This document shows positions 26,863 through 35,792 of a DNA stretch of 64,000 nt, piece by piece. Under the pieces are notes generated by a model. That model saw only the letters and a list, made by a program, of their open reading frames with translations, did no database searches and had not been told where the DNA came from. Source of the DNA: UBA7236 sp035439505 (GTDB taxonomy: Bacteria; Bacteroidota; Bacteroidia; Chitinophagales; BACL12); the NCBI GenBank assembly GCA_035439505.1, contig DAORKJ010000012.1:1-64000 (forward strand). The letters run 5' to 3'. How positions within the stretch are numbered: the first letter of the stretch is position 1; every line of letters begins with the position of its first letter. The position numbers and the translations under genes were made by a program.

Positions 26863-28533
26863 TTAAAACATATCCATTCCACCATCGTAATTTTCTTCCA
26901 TTCCTCTGCTGCCTCTGCGACGGTTATTGTCCTGCTGTCCAAATTTGTAAGTTAATTTTAATGTGCCAATTTGGGACTGACGTTTACGGGAATATTCGCT
27001 ATAAAAGTTGATACCTTCACTATAGCCTTCCCAAATTCTGGTATTAAATATGTCACTCATACTTACATTCACAGATAATTTATTTTGAAAAAAGTCAGAT
27101 TTTAAACCTGCATCAACAAAATAAATAGGTTCTGATTCGCCCTGTGCAAATGTCCAAGGTGTATTATAACTGAAGGTAACTTGAAATGAAGTTTGCTTTA
27201 AAACCTGGAAAAACGACATTACTCTGATATTATAAGTAAATTGTGAATTCGTTAAACCCGCTTCCAAATTATTAGCATCAACAAGTGTTTGATTGAAATT
27301 TACACTTGATGTTACATTCCACCATTTATAAAATTCATTTTTGCCAACAAGTTCAACACCGTATTTCTCTTCGTTATCGTAGTTCTGGAAAGTCATGTAC
27401 GAAATCCCTTCATCATTTACGGTGGTGTATGGTGAAATTTCATTTAGTGTTTTATTATAATATACAGAAGCTGAAATAGAATGATTCTTAAACTCTTTTA
27501 TAAATGAAATGTCATAAGCATTTTCAAATTCTGGTTCTAAATAAGGGTTTCCAATTCTGAATGAATAGGGGTCAGAATAATCAGGAAATGGATTTAAAAA
27601 CCAGGCATTTGGTCGATCAACACGACGGCTGTAGCTGGCAGATAATTCTGCTGTTTCGGTAAACTTATAATTTAAGTGAACACTTGGAAATAATCCAAAA
27701 TAATTATTAGTATAAGTTTCGTCGGTAGTAAGTAAATCCGATTCTGTTAAAGTTTGCTCGGCACGTACACCTACCTGATAACCAAATTTTTTAATACTGC
27801 TATTCCAAATCAAATAAGCAGCAATAACATCTTCAGTATAAACAAATTGGTTATTAATTGAGTCATCAACCATCCACGTATTAGTTTCATCATCAAAGGA
27901 CTCCGAGTATAAGGTATTATCTTTTATTTCTTTCGTATATTTTAATCCGGTTTCAAATTGGTTGCCATTTTTAAATGGATGAACGTAATCAGATTGAATA
28001 CTCATATCCTTATTAATAGATGGACGACTAACCGATTGCAGTAATAAATTATTTAATGTAGTATCTGTTATACCGAATAGTTCTTCGTTATAATCACTCA
28101 AATCATTACCATCGCCATATGAATAAAATGCATCAGCAGTGAGAATTTGTTTTGGGTTTAAAAACGTTTTGCGGTAGGTTAAACCGGCATTATATGATAA
28201 ACCGTCATTATTCGAATTTGTAGTCCTGATACTGTTGGATGTTTCAATACTATCAATATCTAGGAATGTATAGTTAACAATGTCGAGGCGCTCACTGGTA
28301 TTTGTATGAAATGTTCCGCTAATCCCAATTGTGTTTTGTTTATTGATATAATAGTCCATTCCTGCGCGTGCCATGTGCATTTGCGACTTACTATTATTAT
28401 CACTTAAGGAATTGAGGTAAAAGGTTGTATCTTCTTCGAATGTTTTTCTGAAAACACTGCCACTTCCATCGCGGTTATCGTTGGTGTAACTATAATTAGA
28501 ATACACATTAACTTTTTGATTTCTAAAATTTAA
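26863..28533 (-). CDS. Outer-membrane beta-barrel (OMP_b-brl_3 / TonB receptor-like), C-terminal part
   Basis: About 557 residues of the barrel of a Bacteroidota outer-membrane receptor-like protein are visible. Alternating aromatic strands are plain, with family-like blocks such as SYSRRVDRPNAWFLNPFPDYSDPYSFRIGNPYLEPEFENAYDIS. Proteins of this type have an N-terminal CarboxypepD_reg domain and a plug before the barrel. Those ~250-350 residues are absent because a 100-N gap begins where the barrel starts, and the sequence on the far side of the gap is already promoter-like. The tail (MEENYDGGMDMF) ends in F as barrels often do, after a basic RRRGSRG stretch. Ligand unknown. Confidence 0.82.
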   Translation of the reverse strand, partial: LNFRNQKVNVYSNYSYTNDNRDGSGSVFRKTFEEDTTFYLNSLSDNNSKSQMHMARAGMDYYINKQNTIGISGTFHTNTSERLDIVNYTFLDIDSIETSNSIRTTNSNNDGLSYNAGLTYRKTFLNPKQILTADAFYSYGDGNDLSDYNEELFGITDTTLNNLLLQSVSRPSINKDMSIQSDYVHPFKNGNQFETGLKYTKEIKDNTLYSESFDDETNTWMVDDSINNQFVYTEDVIAAYLIWNSSIKKFGYQVGVRAEQTLTESDLLTTDETYTNNYFGLFPSVHLNYKFTETAELSASYSRRVDRPNAWFLNPFPDYSDPYSFRIGNPYLEPEFENAYDISFIKEFKNHSISASVYYNKTLNEISPYTTVNDEGISYMTFQNYDNEEKYGVELVGKNEFYKWWNVTSSVNFNQTLVDANNLEAGLTNSQFTYNIRVMSFFQVLKQTSFQVTFSYNTPWTFAQGESEPIYFVDAGLKSDFFQNKLSVNVSMSDIFNTRIWEGYSEGINFYSEYSRKRQSQIGTLKLTYKFGQQDNNRRRGSRGMEENYDGGMDMF

Positions 28534-28633
28534 NNNNNNNNNNNNNNNNNNNNNNNNNNNNNNNNNNNNNNNNNNNNNNNNNNNNNNNNNNNNNNNNNNN
28601 NNNNNNNNNNNNNNNNNNNNNNNNNNNNNNNNN
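28534..28633. other. Assembly gap (100 N) replacing the receptor N-terminus
   Basis: A 100-N placeholder. The missing signal peptide, CarboxypepD_reg and plug domains need far more than 100 bases, so the true gap is probably close to 1 kb. Confidence 0.95.
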
Positions 28634-28635
28634 TG

Positions 28636-28643
28636 CAAAATTA
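28636..28643 (-). promoter_or_regulatory. -7 promoter element of the truncated receptor gene
   Basis: TAATTTTG on the minus strand, a perfect TAnnTTTG, lies just beyond the gap, so the missing start codon must lie inside the gap a few bases downstream. Confidence 0.45.
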
Positions 28644-28853
28644 ACGCATTTGACTGGTTTAAATAAGTAAGGTTTAGTGCGTTTAAGACGTATTAACAAA
28701 TATTGTGATTTTTTGTTCCAAATGTCACATTTCGGGTTCAAAACCGCATTTTTTATGGCGGTATGATACATGATTGGTTGTTTGTTATTATTTCTCACCC
28801 AAATTCTAGTCAACCTTTAGTATTTTTCCGACTGAAATAAAATTTTTACAAAC

Positions 28854-30395
28854 GTGGAGCAAAAAATAAAGCTATTAGAGCAAAAAAAGGCAGAAGCACT
28901 GGTAGGTGGCGGCGAAAAACGTATTGAGCAGCAACATAAAAAAGGTAAGTTAACAGCGCGCGAACGGATTAAGTTGCTGATGGATGAAGGCACTTTTGAA
29001 GAAATTGGGCAGCTGGTAGTGCACAGAAGTCATGATTTCGGTATGGAATCACAAACTTTTTATGGTGATGGCGTGGTAACAGGTTATGGCAAAATCAATG
29101 GTCGTTTAACCTATGTTTATGCTCAAGACTTTACGGTTTTTGGCGGTAGTTTAAGCGAAACACATGCCGAAAAAATATGCCGAATTATGGACCTTGCCAT
29201 GCAAAATGGCGCTCCGGTTGTAGGCTTAAACGACTCGGGTGGTGCACGTATTCAGGAAGGGGTGAACTCTTTAGGTGGTTATGCCGACCTGTTTTATAGA
29301 AACACCCTGGCAAGTGGGGTAATACCTCAGATTTCAGCTATAATGGGGCCATGTGCAGGAGGAGCCGTGTACTCACCGGCTATTACCGATTTTATTCTAA
29401 TGGTTGAAAAAACCAGTTACATGTTTGTAACCGGCCCTAACGTTGTTAAAACAGTCACCCACGAAGACGTGACGAGTGAAGACCTTGGCGGCGCCATAAC
29501 GCATAGTTCAAAAAGTGGAGTAGCGCATTTTGCAACAAGCAATGGCTTAGACTGTATTATGAAGATTAAACAATTGTTGAGTTATATGCCGCAAAACTGT
29601 GAAGAGGATGCTCCTGTTTTGGTTTATAACGGCAATAATGAACTTCGTCCCAATTTAAACACTATCATACCTGAAAACCCCAATCAGCCGTATGATATCA
29701 GAGAAGTAATTACAGAAACGGTTGATGATAATTCGTTTTTAGAAGTACATCAGAATTATGCTGAAAATATCGTAGTAGGATTTGCCCGTATTGGTGGAAG
29801 AAGTATTGGCATTGTGGCAAATCAACCAGCAATTTTAGCTGGTGTGCTCGATATCGAATCCAGCAAAAAAGCTGCTCGATTTGTGCGTTTTTGCGATTGT
29901 TTTAATATCCCGCTTATCGTTTTTGAAGATGTACCTGGATTTTTACCCGGCACTGATCAGGAATGGCGAGGTATTATTACGAATGGTGCTAAATTATTGT
30001 ATGCATTTAGTGAAGCAACCGTACCGCGAATCACGATTATTACCCGTAAAGCATATGGTGGAGCATACGATGTTATGAATAGTAAACATATTGGGGCAGA
30101 TATGAATTTCGCGTGGCCTTCAGCTGAAATTGCTGTTATGGGTGCACAAGGTGCGGCAGAAATAATTTTCAAAAAAGAAATTGAGGAAGCAGCAAACCCT
30201 CAGGATAAATTAAAAGAAAAAATTGATGAATACACTTCCACTTTTGCAAACCCATACCGAGCTGCAAACAGAGGATTTGTTGATGAAGTAATTAAACCGG
30301 AAGAAACCAGAATAAAAATTATACGTTCACTCGAAATGCTCAAAAATAAAGTGGCGAAATTACCAAGAAAAAAACATGGTAATATTCCTTTGTAA
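28854..30395 (+). CDS. Acyl-CoA carboxylase carboxyltransferase (beta) subunit, propionyl-CoA type
   Basis: This 513-residue biotin-dependent carboxyltransferase transfers CO2 from carboxybiotin to an acyl-CoA, most likely propionyl-CoA (giving methylmalonyl-CoA) or the reverse. The start is GTG at 28854. Crotonase-fold signatures are KGKLTARERIKLLMDEGTFEEIG, NDSGGARIQEGV, SAIMGPCAGGAVYSPA (oxyanion loop), EDVPGFLPGTDQEW and RKAYGGAYDVMNSKHIGAD. The length and N-terminus match PccB/MmdA rather than AccD. The biotin carboxylase/carrier subunit is not in this window. It is followed by the M42 peptidase 41 bases downstream on the same strand. Confidence 0.93.
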   Translation: MEQKIKLLEQKKAEALVGGGEKRIEQQHKKGKLTARERIKLLMDEGTFEEIGQLVVHRSHDFGMESQTFYGDGVVTGYGKINGRLTYVYAQDFTVFGGSLSETHAEKICRIMDLAMQNGAPVVGLNDSGGARIQEGVNSLGGYADLFYRNTLASGVIPQISAIMGPCAGGAVYSPAITDFILMVEKTSYMFVTGPNVVKTVTHEDVTSEDLGGAITHSSKSGVAHFATSNGLDCIMKIKQLLSYMPQNCEEDAPVLVYNGNNELRPNLNTIIPENPNQPYDIREVITETVDDNSFLEVHQNYAENIVVGFARIGGRSIGIVANQPAILAGVLDIESSKKAARFVRFCDCFNIPLIVFEDVPGFLPGTDQEWRGIITNGAKLLYAFSEATVPRITIITRKAYGGAYDVMNSKHIGADMNFAWPSAEIAVMGAQGAAEIIFKKEIEEAANPQDKLKEKIDEYTSTFANPYRAANRGFVDEVIKPEETRIKIIRSLEMLKNKVAKLPRKKHGNIPL

Positions 30396-30436
30396 ATATA
30401 ATAAGTGAACAAAACTCGAAGTAAAAAAAAGTAATA

Positions 30437-31528
30437 ATGGCTACCAAAAAAAAACAATCTGTAATAGGAGAGAAGGAAATTGATTTCCTGACTAAATACT
30501 TAAATAATCCCTCACCAACCGGTTATGAAACCGAGGGACAAAAAATTTGGCTGGAGTATTTGAAATCTTATACAGATGATTATTTTGTAGATAATTATGG
30601 TAGTGTTGCAGCAATTATTAATCCGAAAGCAAGTTATAAGGTAGTTATTGAAGCACATGCTGATGAAATTGCATGGGCTGTTCATTTTATTACGGAAGAT
30701 GGTTTTATTTATGTAGAACGTATTGGCGGTTCTGACCACATTATTGCCCCGAGCAAACGTGTTAATATACATACTGCAAAAGGTATTAAAAAAGCAGTTT
30801 TTGGATGGCCGGCTATACATACTCGCCGAGTTAAAGATGATACACCGGAACTAAAAAATATTTTTCTCGACTGTGGATGCACTTCTAAAAAAGAAGTGCT
30901 CGATTTAGGTATTAGTATTGGCGACCCTATTACATTCGATGATGATTTTTTTGTTATGAACGACAATTATTTTGTTGGCAGGGCACTTGATAATAGAATA
31001 GGAGGATTTATCATTGCGCAAGTTGCCAGATTGCTCAAACAAAATAAAATAAAATTACCTTACGGCCTCTACATTGTTAATTCGGTGCAGGAAGAAATCG
31101 GATTACGAGGTGCCGAAATGATGGCGCAACAAATTAAACCTGATGTTGCTATTGTAACAGATGTAACCCACGATTCAAATACACCTATGATTTCCAAAAA
31201 TATAGAAGGTGATTTAAAACTTGGTCGCGGTCCTGCACTTACCAAAGGTCCTGCAGTACACAATAAATTATTAAAAATTATTGAAGATGCGGCAAAAGCA
31301 AATAAAATTGATTGGCAGCGAGATGTATCTTCACGAACCACCGGTACCGATACCGATGCATTTGCGTATTCAAACGGAGGGGTGCCAACTTGTTTAATTG
31401 CATTACCATTGCGTTATATGCATACTACAGTTGAATGTGTGCACAAGCAAGATGTTGAAGCGGTTATTCAACTCATTTATCACACTTTACTCAACCTGAA
31501 ACCAGGGTTCAATTATAAATATTTATAA
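30437..31528 (+). CDS. M42-family aminopeptidase
   Basis: This 363-residue cytosolic di-metal aminopeptidase (glutamyl aminopeptidase/PepA-like or FrvX-like) removes N-terminal residues from peptides and normally forms a tetrahedral dodecamer. Metal ligands and catalytic residues are visible: H74 in EAHADEIAW, D185 in ALDNRIGG, the glutamate pair E219/E220 in QEEIGLRGAEM, D242 in TDVTHD and H329 in RYMHTTVE. The family is metal-dependent (Zn/Co). The start ATG follows a short A-rich leader. It probably shares a transcript with the carboxyltransferase upstream and the small membrane peptide that starts two bases after its stop. Confidence 0.93.
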   Translation: MATKKKQSVIGEKEIDFLTKYLNNPSPTGYETEGQKIWLEYLKSYTDDYFVDNYGSVAAIINPKASYKVVIEAHADEIAWAVHFITEDGFIYVERIGGSDHIIAPSKRVNIHTAKGIKKAVFGWPAIHTRRVKDDTPELKNIFLDCGCTSKKEVLDLGISIGDPITFDDDFFVMNDNYFVGRALDNRIGGFIIAQVARLLKQNKIKLPYGLYIVNSVQEEIGLRGAEMMAQQIKPDVAIVTDVTHDSNTPMISKNIEGDLKLGRGPALTKGPAVHNKLLKIIEDAAKANKIDWQRDVSSRTTGTDTDAFAYSNGGVPTCLIALPLRYMHTTVECVHKQDVEAVIQLIYHTLLNLKPGFNYKYL

Positions 31529-31529
31529 G

Positions 31530-31724
31530 GTGACTATCAGAGGAATTGCTGCTGTTTATTTATTGTTTGTTATTCTGCCCATAATTGCAGCTGCCATTAT
31601 TATTTTTATAGCTGCGCGAAAAAGAATTAAGTTACAAAAGCAAACGGACCCCGATTCTTTTAAAAAGAAAAAGCCCTCCCGTCCGGGAAGGCTTCGAAGA
31701 TTTTTTACAATCAAAAAACAATAA
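31530..31724 (+). CDS. Small single-pass membrane peptide
   Basis: This 64-residue frame starts with GTG two bases after the M42 stop, where TAAGGTG gives a weak coupling site. Residues ~6-28 (IAAVYLLFVILPIIAAAIIIF) form one membrane helix, followed by a very basic tail (KKKKPSRPGRLRRFFTIKK) that would face the cytosol. The part encoding this tail coincides with a strong hairpin that looks like the terminator of the opposing TlpA-like gene. The frame could therefore be real or a by-product of that hairpin. No family recognised. Confidence 0.5.
   Translation: MTIRGIAAVYLLFVILPIIAAAIIIFIAARKRIKLQKQTDPDSFKKKKPSRPGRLRRFFTIKKQ
31658..31694 (-). terminator. Terminator of the TlpA-like gene, inside the opposing small gene
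   Basis: On the minus strand, AAGCC-TTCCCG pairs with CGGGA-GGGCTT (one mismatch) and is followed by TTTTTCTTTTT. It lies 33 bases past the stop of the 31727 gene and overlaps the 3' end of the 31530-31724 frame. Confidence 0.7.
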
Positions 31725-31726
31725 TA

Positions 31727-32863
31727 TTATTGGTTAATTAATTCCATCACCTTTGTTTCTAATGCTTGGCCGCGGAGGTTTTCTGCTACAATAATACCTT
31801 CTTTATTTACTAAAAATGACATTGGAATACCGGTAATGCGATAATCAATTGCAGCTTTGTTGTTGGCATCATCTAATGCACAAACATGATTGTCCCAAAC
31901 TAACCCGTCAGCTTGAACAGCAGCCAGCCATTTCGATTTATCTGTATCTAAAGAAACACTGAAAATATTAAATCCTTTTGATTTATAAGCATTATAAACA
32001 CGTACAACATTTGGATTTTCTTTGCGACATGGTCCACACCAGCTTGCCCAGAAATCGATTAATACTATCTGTCCTTTTAAATCTGATAATTTTTTAGTGT
32101 TGCCATTTTTATCAGGTTGAATAATATCTATAAAAGGTTTGCCAACCAGGCTTTGTGCAAGTAGTCCTTCTTGTGTGGCAATTTTTATACCTAAATCTTT
32201 AATATAAGGACTTGAAGAATCAGCACTGCTCTTCCAAACATTATAATGCTCTTTTACAAATTGAAATTCAGAGAAAAATATTGATTCTACTGCAATTGAA
32301 GAGTTGGCTACGTATTTACAAGTGTCGATATAATTTTTGAATATAGAGATATAATCAGTTTTCATTTGTTCGACAATGGCATTAAACGCCGAATCATTTC
32401 CGGCAGCTTTTAATTCCATGATAGAGTCATTCATGCGCATCGCAGACTCGTCAAAATCACGTAAGGTTTTCATTAACCCAAACAATGATAATGTTGCAGG
32501 TGAGCCGGTAATAGTTGGATTGCCTGCTTCATTTACATTCGCCGTTAATTCCATCTCCTCGTTTTGTAACGATACCACATAATAATTTTGATCGGCACCT
32601 GCTACTGTTAAACGACAAGTCATACGCTCGGGTAAATGATTTTTGATGGTAAACTTACCTTCTTTATCTGCAGTAACGGTATCTATAATAGTGTATTTTG
32701 GTTGACCTGCTTCCGGGAATGTCATCGTTTCCAAAATAATTTTTTTGTTTTCTGCACCGGTAATGGTGCCGGATATTGTAAATGGATCACCCGATTTTTT
32801 ATCACAAGAAATAAAGAATAAAGTGGATACACTAAATAATAAAAATAATAGTTGATTTCGCAT
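31727..32863 (-). CDS. TlpA-like thioredoxin lipoprotein with DUF4369 domain
   Basis: This 378-residue periplasmic thiol-disulfide protein has a lipobox-like FFISC ending at C20, which indicates a lipoprotein. DUF4369 spans roughly 27-125 (FTISGTITGAENKKIILE). A helical linker and then a redoxin/AhpC-TSA domain (~238-378) with the active-site WCGPC (C276, C279) and the cis-Pro segment GIPMSFLV follow. Such proteins reduce disulfides in the periplasm, for example in cytochrome maturation; no cytochrome gene is adjacent. It converges with the small membrane peptide gene with two bases between stop codons, and its terminator reaches into that gene. Confidence 0.9.
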   Translation of the reverse strand: MRNQLLFLLFSVSTLFFISCDKKSGDPFTISGTITGAENKKIILETMTFPEAGQPKYTIIDTVTADKEGKFTIKNHLPERMTCRLTVAGADQNYYVVSLQNEEMELTANVNEAGNPTITGSPATLSLFGLMKTLRDFDESAMRMNDSIMELKAAGNDSAFNAIVEQMKTDYISIFKNYIDTCKYVANSSIAVESIFFSEFQFVKEHYNVWKSSADSSSPYIKDLGIKIATQEGLLAQSLVGKPFIDIIQPDKNGNTKKLSDLKGQIVLIDFWASWCGPCRKENPNVVRVYNAYKSKGFNIFSVSLDTDKSKWLAAVQADGLVWDNHVCALDDANNKAAIDYRITGIPMSFLVNKEGIIVAENLRGQALETKVMELINQ

Positions 32864-32900
32864 TGCTAGTTAATTTGATACTTTTTAAAAGTGGTATATA

Positions 32901-33476
32901 TTAATTGTTGAATTTATCTTCTAATAATTTACCGGGAAGTTTTGGATTGGCTTTTTTTGGGCTCAACTTCATTTCTTCACCCAATAAAAGTCCTAAAAAT
33001 CCTTTTTTTACACTAGTAGGAGTACCTGCTCGATTGAAGTCTACCAATGTATAAAGAAGGTCTGAATCTTGGATACTTTCACCGCCATCCCCCTGCATTT
33101 GAGTGCCTTGGATACTAACTGCTTTTTCTATTCTATACGCGCCAATCACTACATAATCACTAGTGCAAACGGGCGCAGTATCATGAGTTATTTGGTAACC
33201 TTTGGGCAAATCGGTGTATAAGTAGTTTTTTGAGGCAAACTGATTGAATCGTACTATTTTGGAATTTGTGGTCAAACCAAGTTTTATACCTAAACCCCAA
33301 CGTTCGTAGTTAAAAACAGGTAAAGTGCCCGGATCACCTAGTGTAACAGGGCTTACATAAGCATTCGGTTCACCGCCATCTGTGGCTATAGCATCGTTGC
33401 AGGCCTTGGATTTGGAAAGCAATTGAGCTCGAACTTCTAATCCAATTACTACTTCGTATTTATCGTAAACGTTCAT
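32901..33476 (-). CDS. Short GatB-like protein, probably without amidotransferase activity
   Basis: This 191-residue protein is clearly related to the N-terminal part of GatB, the subunit of the tRNA-dependent Asn/Gln amidotransferase. It keeps YEVVIGLEV (residues 7-15), VSPVTLGDPGTLPV, NYLYTDLPKGYQIT and DFNRAGTP. Differences are large: the IGLEVHxQL histidine is R16, and the LEEDAGK-type metal/activation segment reads QMQGDGGES (126-134). The protein leaves the GatB pattern after NRAGTP, with an unrelated basic tail of ~38 residues, and the remaining ~290 residues are missing with no frame-shifted remainder. A true gatB must lie elsewhere. The ATG at 33476 follows a perfect -7 promoter box, so it is likely expressed. 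Confidence 0.75.
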   Translation of the reverse strand: MNVYDKYEVVIGLEVRAQLLSKSKACNDAIATDGGEPNAYVSPVTLGDPGTLPVFNYERWGLGIKLGLTTNSKIVRFNQFASKNYLYTDLPKGYQITHDTAPVCTSDYVVIGAYRIEKAVSIQGTQMQGDGGESIQDSDLLYTLVDFNRAGTPTSVKKGFLGLLLGEEMKLSPKKANPKLPGKLLEDKFNN

Positions 33477-33483
33477 CCAGCGG

Positions 33484-33491
33484 CAAAGATA
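33484..33491 (-). promoter_or_regulatory. -7 promoter element directly before the GatB-like gene
   Basis: TATCTTTG on the minus strand is a perfect TAnnTTTG and ends seven bases before the ATG, so the mRNA would be leaderless or nearly so. A TTTG 24 bases upstream of it is a weak -33 candidate. Confidence 0.45.
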
Positions 33492-33704
33492 AGAACTTGC
33501 TACCAAGCCAGAGCGCAAACAGCCGCGTTTACTAAAATTTAGTAGTGTCAGTTAAATGTGAAAAAAATACAACCGGTTATCAGAATTTCAGGAATTTGTT
33601 TTAACTTCGAACTGCAAAAGATTGATTTCTTTTCATATGTATATTACCCGGTGGACAGAAGAGGAGCTGGACACCGGTTTTTTTATTTATATAAGTTGCT
33701 AATT

Positions 33705-34979
33705 ATGAAACTGTTATATACAACCCTAGGTATTGCTCTTTTTACCACCCTCAACGCCCAAAATTTCGATTATGCTGTCTCCCTTCAGGAGGTAGTGTTT
33801 TCCGGCAACGATATGTATGAGATAAGGCAGGACGATAATACGGGTTATATCGATTCTGATTTTCACTGGAAAGCTGACGGCACTGTAAATCCAACTGCAT
33901 TTCCGTCCGGAACCACAATTTCAGCTGCAGCAACAATTCAATTTGAGTGCGAACAAATGCCGGCCAGTATATATATACGCGGAACAGGCCCTGATGATAT
34001 CAATTTTCCAAGCGTGGCCGTTGCTCCTGCAGGTGATATTTTTAATTACCCGGAAACACCTGCTTCTGCTCCGTTTGAACCTGAAACGATCAGGTTTTAT
34101 GAACATTTTACCATCAACTGGGAATTCTCATTTGATAATATTAAATGGTATACCATTGGGGAAAGTATGAGTCCTGTATATGTGACATTACAGCAGGCTA
34201 AACCGGAAGGAGCATTTTCCGGATTTAAGTATTACCTCACCGTTATTGATGTTGCATGCAGGAATGCAGATGGTATTACCACTACAGATGAAATGATTAA
34301 TAAGGTATGGGAAGAATTTACTGACCACACGGTATATCGTGCAGATGGTGTACCGATGGGTTATTACAAAGAATTATTTTCGCCTAATGTAACACTAGGC
34401 ACTTTAATTAAATATGCCGATGGCGAATGTTATACATGGGCGCAATTATTTTTAGCCGCTTTAAAAATGCATGGTTTTTCGCAACCCAATAATTATATGA
34501 ATATTACGGCTGATTATTCCTCTACAGGGTGTGGTAGTATTTCAAGATTTTTAGTGAAAGACTGGACATTTGGAACACCATCATACGACTGTTTCGACAT
34601 GCCGTATGTAAATGTATATAGTCCGGATTATTATGATGCAGATACTGCCTATATCTACGATTATGCAGAAGTTACCGATGAAATTGGTGTAATGGGACAA
34701 ACCGCTCCAAATCCTGCATCCAGCTTTAGTAATCATCAAATAGCAATTGTAAATGGAAAATATTATGATGCCAGTTACGGCGTTTTATATAATACATTTA
34801 GTGAAATAAAATATGGAGCTTTAAGTGGATGGAGCAGAAGTGAAACAAGTGATGAAGTAGGTATTGGCATTGATGTAAATGGAGATGGTGATTTAGACGC
34901 CTCACCGGACTTTACCATTTTGCGTGCAACCGATGATATTGAAGCTGCAGATTTTGACCAATCTATTGAAACATGGTGA
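33705..34979 (+). CDS. Secreted transglutaminase-like (Cys-His-Asp) protein
   Basis: This 424-residue secreted protein has no named family that I recognise. The ATG at 33705 opens a clean signal peptide (MKLLYTTLGIALFTTLNAQ); the upstream 49-codon extension is not credible. Residues ~237-257 read KYADGECYTWAQLFLAALKM, the pattern of a transglutaminase/papain-like nucleophile helix with C242. SNHQIAI (H344) and GKYYDASYG (D355) complete the spacing of a Cys-His-Asp triad. Near the C-terminus DVNGDGDLD (390-398) is a calcium-binding-like loop. No T9SS domain is visible. The stop overlaps the next start by seven bases (ATGGTGA), so the two are probably co-translated. Confidence 0.7.
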   Translation: MKLLYTTLGIALFTTLNAQNFDYAVSLQEVVFSGNDMYEIRQDDNTGYIDSDFHWKADGTVNPTAFPSGTTISAAATIQFECEQMPASIYIRGTGPDDINFPSVAVAPAGDIFNYPETPASAPFEPETIRFYEHFTINWEFSFDNIKWYTIGESMSPVYVTLQQAKPEGAFSGFKYYLTVIDVACRNADGITTTDEMINKVWEEFTDHTVYRADGVPMGYYKELFSPNVTLGTLIKYADGECYTWAQLFLAALKMHGFSQPNNYMNITADYSSTGCGSISRFLVKDWTFGTPSYDCFDMPYVNVYSPDYYDADTAYIYDYAEVTDEIGVMGQTAPNPASSFSNHQIAIVNGKYYDASYGVLYNTFSEIKYGALSGWSRSETSDEVGIGIDVNGDGDLDASPDFTILRATDDIEAADFDQSIETW

Positions 34980-35782
34980 AACGATTTGTATTTAATATTA
35001 TTTTTTTAATGATTGCTGTTAATAGTTTTGGTCAGGGAAAATTTGACCGAAAAATTATTATTAAGGACAGCTTGTTTTATGCTATTGAAATTAATAATCA
35101 ATTAGGTGTTTTGTGGACAGGTGATTTAAATAAACCATTAGATAGTGCTCAACAATATATCCTTCCTGTTGGCACAAAAAGGCGGAGTATACATTGGCAA
35201 CCATTAGCCTGGGACATTAGTGGAGAAAGGCTTTACGCGATTAATTTTACAGAGTTTAGTCAAAACGAAATCATATCTAATTTAAAAGAAATTTCACTTG
35301 ATTCACTTGAAAAATATGAACCTGAGACTAATTACCGCGATTATTTTTACAAGGCTGCAATGGAAAATAATCATGTAGAGAATTATCCGTTTGTGGAAAC
35401 CTACCGCGATTATTTATACATGGATAATTTCTTTTTTGATATCGCGGTAAAAGGTGATAGTATTTATGAACTTATCGCCATCGATAATCAGATAACGGTT
35501 TGGTTTTGGAATGGACATACTTGGTACAAATCGGCTGATTATAGTTTTGATACAAATGCTTGTTTCTCCACTTTTTTTTCCCAACGAAATTTATGTCTAA
35601 TTGATGGAAAAGGCAACTCCTATTTTATTTCAGATAAATTAAACTTCATCGCCCAGTTTCAACTTGAATTACCTCAAACTATTATGGTTGATAATAGGGA
35701 TAATAATACCATCAATTATATTCAAGCAACGGATTTTCCAACATATTTATCGATAAAACAAATAATTGCACAGAACAAATAA
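34973..35782 (+). CDS. Secreted protein of unknown function
   Basis: I do not recognise this 269-residue protein. A signal peptide is visible (MVKRFVFNIIFLMIAVNSFGQ). The remainder is rich in aromatic residues and beta-strand patterns (LFYAIEINNQLGVLWTGDL, VWFWNGHTWYKSADY), which could be a small beta-propeller. It overlaps the transglutaminase-like gene by seven bases and is followed 10 bases later by the SprB-repeat gene, so the three form one operon. Being produced together suggests a shared extracellular role, but nothing in the sequence defines it. Confidence 0.7.
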   Translation: MVKRFVFNIIFLMIAVNSFGQGKFDRKIIIKDSLFYAIEINNQLGVLWTGDLNKPLDSAQQYILPVGTKRRSIHWQPLAWDISGERLYAINFTEFSQNEIISNLKEISLDSLEKYEPETNYRDYFYKAAMENNHVENYPFVETYRDYLYMDNFFFDIAVKGDSIYELIAIDNQITVWFWNGHTWYKSADYSFDTNACFSTFFSQRNLCLIDGKGNSYFISDKLNFIAQFQLELPQTIMVDNRDNNTINYIQATDFPTYLSIKQIIAQNK

Positions 35783-35792
35783 ATTTCAACCG

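Noticed and set aside
32901..33518. Full-length gatB
   Set aside because: Only the N-terminal third is similar, key residues are changed and no second half follows.
33558..33704. Extended N-terminus of the transglutaminase-like protein
   Set aside because: The 49 extra codons lie before a clear signal peptide that starts at the ATG at 33705.
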